A stretch of 64,000 nt of DNA from Paulinella micropora. Its lineage: Eukaryota > Cercozoa > Imbricatea > Euglyphida > Paulinellidae. Position numbers and translations under genes: made by a program. Positions 8,878 through 16,707 of this stretch are shown here, one piece after another; the stretch's first letter is position 1; each line of letters opens with the position of its first letter. Where the stretch lies: positions 110,001 to 174,000 of the forward strand of contig WBZZ01006968.1 of the NCBI GenBank assembly GCA_019918135.1. Reading direction: 5' to 3'. The notes beneath the pieces are model-generated. The model ran no database searches, had not been told where the DNA came from, and saw nothing but the letters and a program-made list of their open reading frames with translations.

Positions 8878-11800
8878 ATGCCACCACCATTACCACCCAG
8901 ACCGACGAAGGAAAATGTAGAACTAGCGAAGGTAAGGGCGAATTTGAGGAAAACAGAAACCAGAGAAAACAAAAGGGAATTTAAAGTAGTAGAGTTAAAA
9001 TCTAGGCGAGACAATAGATTAAACTCTCTTACATACGAGAAGCAAGGATTAGACATAAACTTTTATGATACTGATGCATTAGAGCGAGAGGTTCTAATTC
9101 CTATACTATTGGATGCGAAAAGAAATGGTATGACAGGATATGCGGATGTTCATATCACTATAACATATATAACAGACCACGAAGAATTAAATAGATATTA
9201 TAAAAAGAAAACATTTAATTCTTTTCAAATAAAAAACTATGACGATTTTATTGAAATGTTGAATGAGTTTAACATAAGCAATATTGAAGCATCTGGATTA
9301 GGTTATGACCGAATTATTGAATATGCTAAGGTAGTAGTAGTTCAAGAAAACGGAGGCGGTTGTTATGAAGGAAGAAACAAATGTAAAAAAACAATATCTG
9401 ATGAAAACATATTGATATCTCCCGCTAGCAAGAATAATAATTGTTTATTCTTTCTCTGTAAAGACCTTCTTAATATGCCACTTATTAACAGAAAAAGATG
9501 TAATGATATTAGAGAGAAATTCAATCTTTCTAATGATTGCCCCATACCATTCTCTACCGCCGTAAAAATCCTTAATACTTTGATAAAAGAAGGAAAGACA
9601 TATGAAATAACAAACGCCTTAACAAGAGAAACTATAAGCACAAACAACATCGGAGAAGAAGCGGACATTATGATTTACTTAGAGAATAACCACTATTTTG
9701 GATTAACTAAAAGATATAAACAAAAATGCGAACAATGTTTAAAGAAATACATCAAAAAGCACACTTGTAATCCAAAAATCATAAATTATGTGAATAGAGA
9801 AATATTAAAGAATGGAAAGAGACATTTAATAACGAAGGAGCATAAAGAAAATATAATAATAAAGACGAACTCCTTCATTACGACCTTGAAACTTTTAGAA
9901 ATAACACACTTGCTGAAGGCTTTGATATTCACGACTGCTATATAGTCGGATATACTCAAGGGACGGAAGGATTTAAATACTTTGCTGGTAAAGATAGTAT
10001 TTCTAAATTTCTTGATACACTTCTAGAGAGAGGAAAGAAGTTAGCAGTTGAATGGGCAAACAAACAACTACATAATCCAGTCAAGAAAGTAGCAGGAGTA
10101 AGAAAGAAAAGAAACAAAGATGAAGAACCGCCGATTTTATATGTGAATGGATTTAATGGAGCGAACTTTGACCACTACTTCATTAAACAGGAATTAATAA
10201 GAAGAGGCATTAAACCAAAATCACATATGATTAATAACGGCTCAATAATCTCTTTACAATTTGAAAATATTAAAATGTGGGATATGTGTAAGCATACTCA
10301 GGGAACTCTAAAAGAAAACTTAGAAAATATGAAATGTAAAACTCTTAAAGGAGATTTTGACCACGACCAAGCCACAGAATGGGAAAAAATGAGCGAAGAA
10401 TTAAGAAATAAGTGTCTTGAATATTTGAAGTGTGATGTTATGGGGTTAAAAGAGTTATATGACAAAATAAACACAGAGATATTTGAAAAACACTCAGTGA
10501 ATTTAACTTCATACATTTCAACTTCAAGCCTCGCTTTCAATATCTGGAAGAAAATGATTGATGGTAAGCACGATGTAAGGCTTCCAACTATTGAACAAGA
10601 AAAGTCATTTAGAAAAGCGGTTATCGGAGCAAGAACATATCCAAGCAAAAAAAGATTTGTTTCAAAACAATACAAGGACTACTTAGCGGGAAAAATCACA
10701 TTTGACGAATTAACCGATTATTTAGTTGATGCGGATGTCGTATCTTTATACCCAACAGCGATGCTTAATTTATTTATGGTTGGAGAAATTAAACAGGCTA
10801 TCGCACCATTTGATTATAATAATCTTCCAATCGGTATTTACAATGTTGATTATATCTCACCAAAAGACATATTACATTCAAGAATAGGGCAGAGAAATAA
10901 AATGGGCTCATTAAAGTGGAATTTAGCGGATATGAAAGACCAATGGCTCACAAGTGTTGATATTGAAGATATGATTAAGGAAGGCTACGATATAACAATT
11001 CATAAAGGCTACTATACAGAGGAGGCCGAACCAGTTTTCAAAGAATACATACTGGAAATGTTTAAGGCGAAAGAAAATAGCGAAAAAGGCACACCGCAAT
11101 ATTTACTAGCCAAACTATTTATGAATTCGTTATACGGAAAGATGATACAACGACCTATCCCAACAGAAGCAGAATATATTAAATCAAATGAGGAGTATTG
11201 GAAATTTTGGACGAAAAATTATATATCTGATGTGGTTGAATTCAAAGATAAAGACGGGAACAAACTTTGGCACGTATCTGGAATGCCCAGAAATGAAGTA
11301 ATAATTGAAGAGAGCATAACCAAACCTTCTCATTACGGGGCTTTCATTCTAGCATATAGCAGGCGAATTATGTATAAATACATAAAAGAGGCTAATCCAA
11401 ATAAAGACATAGAAGCCGACTTCTATTACACCGATACCGATAGTTTAGTGTTGCATGTTAGGTTCGCCAAACTAATCAAAAGGCTTGGTGATAAATCTCT
11501 CGGAGGAATAACGGATGACTTAGGAGATTGCTGTAAGATAATAAGAGGAATATGGATTGCTCCTAAATTGTATATGTTAGAATTTACAACGAATGAAGCA
11601 TTTCTCCCTTACCTTACCAAGAATGACTTAAAACATAAAGACAAAGGAGTTCATATAATTGAATGCTACGAAAACGATGGAGTAAAAAAGAGATACTACC
11701 ACCTTAGAGGTAAGGGGTTGAATTCAAAGGGGTTAAATCCAGAAGTATATGAAAAGATGGATTTAGGCGAAAGCATTGAAAATGTTAGAGATTTTCAAAT

Positions 11801-11963
11801 GAAGAAAATTCATTTATCACGAAATAGCAAACAGCAAAATATTAACCATTTTAGCATAGTTCATACTACAAACATAAAAAAGAAAGTTAATGATAATAAA
11901 TGGCAAGGTCGGGAGTTTATCAATGAAAATGATAGTATTCCTTACGGATACCAAAGACATTAG
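8878..11963 (+). CDS. Protein-primed type DNA polymerase B, one -1 frameshift
   Basis: Family B DNA polymerase with its 3'-5' exonuclease, the replicase of Polinton-like elements. Two frames are joined near 9845-9864 by a -1 shift in an A/T-rich stretch. The first part (about 330 aa) contains NNNCLF...ENNHYFGL, which resembles the Cys and His ends of an OTU-type cysteine protease. The second opens directly on exonuclease motif I (HYDLETF, Asp and Glu), then motif II (NGFNGANFDHYF). The polymerase core follows: motif A VVSLYPTAM (about 10740), motif B AKLFMNSLYGKM (about 11110), motif C YYTDTDS (about 11425). Length near 1,025 aa fits Polinton PolB. No slippery heptamer is obvious at the join, so an indel or assembly error is more likely than programmed frameshifting. 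The OTU assignment is weak. Confidence 0.93.
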
Positions 11964-12031
11964 AAACGAGAGAGCAATTCTAAAATATCAATTAATTAAT
12001 TAATTTTTTCCATAAAAAATTTTCGTCAGTC

Positions 12032-12037
12032 TATATA
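12032..12037 (+). promoter_or_regulatory. TATATA box
   Basis: TATATA ending 5 bases before the ATG at 12043. Confidence 0.5.
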
Positions 12038-12042
12038 CACCA

Positions 12043-12333
12043 ATGACCGCCCTCACCAGACTATGCGAGAAGTTTGAGAAACTCTCTATTGAAAATAAAA
12101 AAGAAACATTTTCTCTTACCGATGTTAAAAAGATAATTACTGACGAAATCCAAATGATTGAAAAGGCACGGGCGGGCAAGCCAAAGGATACTTTTCCATT
12201 TGGTAAGTATAAAGGTAAAAAAATTCAAGATATAGCGGTTATTGATAAGCCATACCTTGAATGGGTTATGAAACAGCCTTGGTTTGATAAATTCACCGAC
12301 ATTAAGGCAGAAGTAAAAAAATATTTACAATAA
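12043..12333 (+). CDS. ExoX-C/DUF3820-like small protein, copy A (96 aa)
   Basis: N-terminal helical region followed by FPFGKYKGKKIQDIA..DKPYLEWV..QPWF. This is the GKYKGK...YLxW signature of the short domain found at the C-terminus of exodeoxyribonuclease X and as a stand-alone module in many viral proteins. The paralog at 12358-12789 carries the same module. The two lie directly behind the polymerase in the same orientation, each with its own TATATA box, which points to a role in DNA replication or repair. No nuclease catalytic domain is present, so an enzymatic role is not claimed. Confidence 0.7.
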   Translation: MTALTRLCEKFEKLSIENKKETFSLTDVKKIITDEIQMIEKARAGKPKDTFPFGKYKGKKIQDIAVIDKPYLEWVMKQPWFDKFTDIKAEVKKYLQ

Positions 12334-12346
12334 AATTATTTTGTAG

Positions 12347-12354
12347 TATATATA
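12347..12354 (+). promoter_or_regulatory. TATATATA box
   Basis: TATATATA ending 3 bases before the ATG at 12358. Confidence 0.5.
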
Positions 12355-12357
12355 TCA

Positions 12358-12789
12358 ATGACCGACCTGAGCACCAAGCAGGACTACTTGAATGAAATTG
12401 AAAAGTGGAATATTGACAGCGAAGTTAAGAAACCCACTATTAAATGGACTAAACCCGACATTGTTTCTTTCTATGAGCAATATAAACCAAGAGATGATAA
12501 TGTGAAAGTCGTTATTCCATTAGAAAGCGTGTTGGACGAAGAGCAGAGCACACCTTTTAAGGAGACTGACTTGAAAGAAACTGGAATTACAGAGATTAAA
12601 ATGAATGTGGGTGAAGAAATTGCAAAGAAAGAAGAACAACAACACGAAGCAGACATTTTTCTTCAATATGGTAAGTATAAAAAAATGAAAATTGAAGATG
12701 TCGCTAAGATTGACAAACCATACCTTGAATATTTAATTCAACAACCTTATTTTAATAACAAAGATGCGGTAAAAAATATTTATGATTGA
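12358..12789 (+). CDS. ExoX-C/DUF3820-like protein, copy B (143 aa)
   Basis: Paralog of the preceding gene with a longer acidic N-terminal half. Its last 45 residues repeat the module: LQYGKYKKMKIEDVAKIDKP then YLEYLIQQPYF. The first residues (MTDLST) echo MTALTR of copy A, so a local duplication is likely. It starts 24 bp after the stop of copy A. The TGA stop overlaps the first bases of the structured hairpin at 12788-12840, which is the end of the plus-strand replication cluster; the next genes run in the opposite direction. Confidence 0.7.
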   Translation: MTDLSTKQDYLNEIEKWNIDSEVKKPTIKWTKPDIVSFYEQYKPRDDNVKVVIPLESVLDEEQSTPFKETDLKETGITEIKMNVGEEIAKKEEQQHEADIFLQYGKYKKMKIEDVAKIDKPYLEYLIQQPYFNNKDAVKNIYD

Positions 12790-12840
12790 TATTTGAAAAT
12801 CCACACTCCCGCTAACGCTCCCGTGTGTTTTTCAAACATC
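12788..12840. repeat. Structured hairpin H1 (pair 1, reverse orientation)
   Basis: Starts GATATTT and ends AAACATC, with a long imperfect stem (TTGAAAA/TTTTCAA, CACAC/GTGTG), a purine internal loop (GGGA on both sides, read on the minus strand) and a small apical GC stem. First of six such elements. Confidence 0.85.
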
Positions 12841-12872
12841 GCCTCCCGTTTTAATTTTTTTTGTCTGGTTTC

Positions 12873-12924
12873 GATGTTTACAAACCGCACGAAAGCGTAG
12901 CGAAAGTGCGGATTTGTAAATATC
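12873..12924. repeat. Structured hairpin H2 (pair 1, forward orientation)
   Basis: GATGTTT...AAATATC with stem TTTACAAA/TTTGTAAA, then CCGCAC/GTGCGG, a GAAA/GAAA internal loop and an apical GC-GTA-GC. It forms an inverted pair with H1 and touches the stop codon of the minus-strand gene that ends at 12924. Confidence 0.88.
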
Positions 12925-14147
12925 TAGTGGTCTTCAATAAAGTTAGCGATAACATTAATATTACTACCAGCACCTGCCGTCACAGCCTTCTGTGTGAATG
13001 TCAAAACATCGTTCGGTGTTAATTGAATATCGTATGTTCTGAGATTAATCTGTTGAGTTGAGGTGGCATTTACATAAATCTTAAAAATTGTCGTTCCGTT
13101 AGCGATAGCGGTTGCTTTTGTGTCTGTATCTACGATTGAAGTTGTGGCATCAACATCAGCAAAACCAGCCCCTGTTAGTGTCCCATTCAATACCATTCTG
13201 ACGACATTTGACTTAGTATCTTCATTTGTAATACTTACCAAGGAAGGAAAGACATTTGAATAGTTGGTGAGGCTATTATTGAATAGTGCTTTATTCCTGA
13301 TACTTAAAATGGGGCTTTCAGTGGTGCTCGTTTTTTCGTCTCCTTCCGCAGTATTTGTAATACTTGTATTAATAGTATTTGACCCCTCAATGAATAAACT
13401 AGCACTCGCCGTTTTAAGAATTTGTATTCCAACCGCCGCATCATTTCTCATTACTGCCGTAAAAGGTAATGTTGTATTTCGCAGGCTTACACCAGTATTT
13501 GCATTCGCATACTCAATCATATGAACTAATTGAAATTCACCAGTCTCTGGATTTTCAATTGAAAACTTAATAGCACCAAACCCGAGATACTGAAATTGAA
13601 TTTGAAATACATTTCCTTTACTCCAGTCTAAGTTCGGCACAGCAGAAGTTCCATCGCAAGGGTCGTCCCAGTCTTCTTGGTCGATATAAACTGCAACACC
13701 TCCTTTAATATGCGCGATATTCATTCCTGCTTGATTTTTGTAAAAATAAAATCCATCGTTAAGGTCATTTCCTATTCCAATAAATGAATAGTAATCTTTT
13801 GTATCATCCGTTGTCCATAGAGCAGTAAAGCGGGCAAGGACACCCGTTCCAGTTCTATATTTTATTCTCCTTTTACTTACTAATCCAGCATCTGCCGTCG
13901 CATTTGCTTAAGTTTTCAATTCAGCCATATTATTCAAAAATGACACTGACGATTTTGTTTCTGTTTTTGTCCATATCCTAGTATTAATGGTATATGGAAA
14001 GATTTCTTGTAATACTGGTGTTAATTGCGCAGTTGTTGTTTCGCCGAAGGCTGTCTTCATATTATCAATGTGTCCATCATATCCTACTTTTAGGTTAATG
14101 AACTCTCCTTTAGGATTTTGTGCTACCAAATTTCGTTGGTGGGACAT
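12924..14147 (-). pseudogene. Putative PLV virion/receptor-binding protein, in-frame TAA
   Basis: A 408-codon minus-strand frame interrupted only by TAA at 13908-13910; sequence on both sides is in the same frame. The first 79 codons (MSHQRNLVAQNPKGEFINLK start) and the rest look like one beta-rich protein: short alternating hydrophobic strands, many Thr/Asn/Ser, almost no Cys. Such proteins next to capsid genes in PLVs and algal virus satellites are usually fibre or vertex components, but no defined domain is recognised. It sits 51 bp after the major capsid gene in the same orientation. The downstream part has no good early ATG before MNIAHIKGG, which supports a nonsense mutation rather than two genes. 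Confidence 0.6.
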
Positions 14148-14153
14148 TATATA
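14148..14153 (-). promoter_or_regulatory. TATATA box
   Basis: TATATA directly adjoining the start codon at 14145-14147 (minus strand). Confidence 0.55.
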
Positions 14154-14198
14154 TTAATAATAAAAAATAAATTAACTAACAAAATTAATAATCGCCTC

Positions 14199-15713
14199 TT
14201 ACGACATCAAAATTTCAATTCCCTTCACAAGCACACTTCGCTGAAGAATGGCGAACGTGTAGTGATTGAGATTGTTTCCCGCAGTGGATGAAACGAACTC
14301 ATATCGCCTCTCGGTGTCAAGGCTCAGACCGCTCACCTCATACCCGTCAGTATCCTTATCACACAGCGGGCGGTTATTGTCCCAAGTATCAACATGGAAC
14401 CAGTTGTAATGATACACATTAGAATTCAAAATGGCACTACCCTTCAACTTATCCTTGAGGATCATATAGTCTTCATTATTTGAAGTGTCAATGTCAAATT
14501 GTTGAATACGACTTCCGTCAAGGGTTGTGTAATATGTCTGAATTTTAGACCCCTGAGCCTTTACGACTGGCGGTCCCGCCGCATAACCAGTAGGAAAGTC
14601 GCTATTATCAAAGGAAGTATTAGCACTCTCAGTGTTGTGAAAGGCGGATGTATAGATACGGCGAATTCTTTCACCCTGCGATCGGTTCATTTTTATTACG
14701 AAATTTTGGCTTGACGATGAAAGGTTCTGCTTCCAAGCAATGGGGTATTCAATCTTAAAAGGAAAGCCTTCACCAGCAATCTTTTGTTGAACCCCCAGAA
14801 TGACATTAGGGTCAGTTTCAACAGCAAGAAACAAATTCAAGTTAGAAATAGTAGCACCAACAGCGGTAGCCGTCGCCCCAGTGGAAATAGAACTTTCGTC
14901 AGTGCCGTAGAATGAAGTTCGCATAGTGCTCTCCCACACAATTCTCAAATCCAAAATTTCATTAAACCCAATAGTCTTATCCAATTCAAAAATAGTTCCA
15001 AACAGCATACCCAAAGGAAACTTAACACTGATAGCAGGAGTAGCGGAGTCATAACTCCCGCCTTCGAAATACTTAGCCTCCTCATATTCAACATCAACAA
15101 GGCTATAGGTTCCAGCAGTGCTATCAGCGAGAGCTGTATCATCGTGGCGACGAGCATTTACACTAGGCACTTTGTAGTATGCTTGAATAGCATCTCTTAC
15201 AGTATCGTAGGCTGCTGCGGTATCAATTGCTCGCCTTTGTGCTCTAGTTCCTACAACAATCTTTCCAGCATTACACTTTTGAAGCATAGCACCAGAATTA
15301 CCTGTTTTCTTGTCGTCATCATAAGACCCGTGGTTTTCAAGTGCCATAAATTTTTCATACTTAATTTCAGGTTTCCATATAACCTTTGTGTAGTTGCCTA
15401 CATGTTGAAGATTACACAGATACTGCCCGCTTCGGCTTCGCAGTTCAATAGTTTTAATCATACTCAGACAATCCATATAAATACGATTGTAATGGTCAGC
15501 ACCTGCAGCAGCAGGAGTGTAAGTAAATCGCAATACTGACCTCGCAAGGTTCAAAGGGCGGGTAGGGATTTCAAAGGTGCTTTCCATACCACCAGCAGTA
15601 GTAAGTGCAACATTCGCAGACCCTTCACGGGCAGTAAGTTTGTTCAATTCATACTTACCAGTGAGCAGTTCCTTAGTCTGATGGACTAGTTCTCCTCCGT
15701 ATTGGACAGGCAT
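14199..15713 (-). CDS. Major capsid protein (double-jelly-roll type)
   Basis: A 504-aa protein from an ATG at 15713. Size, position between minor capsid and fibre genes, and the N-terminal style (FEIPTRPLNLARSVLRF, then beta-rich sequence with PxxNVILGVQQK) match the major capsid proteins of Polinton-like viruses, which build icosahedral shells from trimers of double jelly rolls. Gly/Asp/Ser loops separate predicted strands throughout. It contains CNLQHVGNY (DNA at 15391-15413), strikingly like the heptapeptide encoded by the dispersed palindromes elsewhere in this element. Intact. The fold is inferred from sequence style and context, not from a structure comparison. Confidence 0.85.
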   Translation of the reverse strand: MPVQYGGELVHQTKELLTGKYELNKLTAREGSANVALTTAGGMESTFEIPTRPLNLARSVLRFTYTPAAAGADHYNRIYMDCLSMIKTIELRSRSGQYLCNLQHVGNYTKVIWKPEIKYEKFMALENHGSYDDDKKTGNSGAMLQKCNAGKIVVGTRAQRRAIDTAAAYDTVRDAIQAYYKVPSVNARRHDDTALADSTAGTYSLVDVEYEEAKYFEGGSYDSATPAISVKFPLGMLFGTIFELDKTIGFNEILDLRIVWESTMRTSFYGTDESSISTGATATAVGATISNLNLFLAVETDPNVILGVQQKIAGEGFPFKIEYPIAWKQNLSSSSQNFVIKMNRSQGERIRRIYTSAFHNTESANTSFDNSDFPTGYAAGPPVVKAQGSKIQTYYTTLDGSRIQQFDIDTSNNEDYMILKDKLKGSAILNSNVYHYNWFHVDTWDNNRPLCDKDTDGYEVSGLSLDTERRYEFVSSTAGNNLNHYTFAILQRSVLVKGIEILMS

Positions 15714-15724
15714 TTTTTTCTTTT

Positions 15725-15777
15725 GATATTTTAGAATTTCACTTCGTGCTTCGCACTATCGTTTATTCTAAAACATC
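15725..15777. repeat. Structured hairpin H3 (pair 2, reverse orientation)
   Basis: GATATTTTAGAAT...ATTCTAAAACATC stem. On the minus strand the internal loop is GATA/GAA with apical GTGC-GAA-GCAC. Lies just upstream of the capsid start codon. Confidence 0.85.
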
Positions 15778-15825
15778 TATTTTATTTTGTGAAAAAAAAT
15801 AAATAATTGATATTAACTTACAATC

Positions 15826-15878
15826 GATGTTCATAAACCGCACGAGAATGACAATGAAAGTGCGGATTTATGAATATC
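15826..15878. repeat. Structured hairpin H4 (pair 2, forward orientation)
   Basis: GATGTTCATAAACCGCAC paired with GTGCGGATTTATGAATATC, a GAGA/GAAA internal loop and a weak apical stem. The stop codon of the minor capsid gene (15868-15870) falls inside its 3' arm. Inverted partner of H3. Confidence 0.88.
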
Positions 15879-16685
15879 TGGATTTCAACAGATTGAAGAA
15901 TGAATTAAATAAACTAAAATAATTAGTTTCACGATAAACCAATATTGTCATAACAATACCCAAACCATTAAGATTAATTGCTTGGTCGTTTTCGTCCGTC
16001 AAGTAAAACCTAAACACATTGTTTGAACTAGCGCTTTTTTTTTTCCATACTCAGACCCGCTTCCATCATAAATGACAGAGCCGAAAGGAATTTCGTTTGC
16101 TGTGTATATTTCTTGAAGCACATGATTATCACCTTCACCAACTAAGTCCGATTGAAGATACAGAGTTTTTTCGCCAGTTAGAATAATTACATTTGGTGAT
16201 TTAATAAAATCATTGGCAAAGAAATATGTGGAATTTCTATCAAAACCCATTACTTCGTGAATACGGGTATCATTATCAAATATAAACCGCGGTTGAATAC
16301 CTTTATTCTCTGACACACTGAATGTTAATTTGCCATCTTCTGGTTCTATGTTGGTATTATTACTGGATACAACATAAGTATAATTATTTGGGCTGTCTGC
16401 GGTTAGTATCTCCGACAACTTATTTTTTAGATTGTTCATTGTGTAGTTTCCCTCAGGTATCGTAATTAAAGCCTCATACCCGTCTTCAGATAATGTAAAA
16501 GTATTATATGGAGAGGCTACGGAGTAATACGACTTCGGCACATAGATATGAAGAATTTTACAATGTGTGGGATTGTCCAGTGATTTTAAGTTTATTTCGT
16601 GTGTAAAGTCGCTATCTGTGCCTGTTATTCTGTTTTTACTATTTATGTAATAGATACCACTTGACCTGCCCCCTTTGTAATCCAT
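15868..16685 (-). CDS. Minor (penton-like) capsid protein, -1 shift at A10
   Basis: Starts at ATG 16685. The frame reads 222 codons to a ten-base A run (T on the plus strand, about 16035-16044) and then hits a stop 45 bp later (15999-16001). A -1 shift in the A run instead opens about 55 more codons that look clearly coding, with FRFYLTDENDQAINLNGLGI and a hydrophobic end, the usual C-terminus of PLV minor capsid proteins. The N-terminus (GIYYINSKNRITGTDSDFTH) and EGNYTMNNLKNKL also fit this family, which forms the vertices. The A run contains the slippery pattern A_AAA_AAG, so programmed -1 frameshifting or polymerase slippage is possible; an indel or assembly error is the simpler alternative. 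Confidence 0.82.
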
Positions 16686-16691
16686 TATATA
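16686..16691 (-). promoter_or_regulatory. TATATA box
   Basis: Directly adjoins the minor capsid start codon on the minus strand. Confidence 0.5.
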
Positions 16692-16707
16692 TCATACAAA
16701 TAATATT

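Noticed and set aside
7670..14147. Reassigned TAA (alternative genetic code) in the PLV
   Set aside because: Other PLV genes end normally at TAA, TAG or TGA, and only two internal TAAs are seen; mutation or sequence error is simpler.
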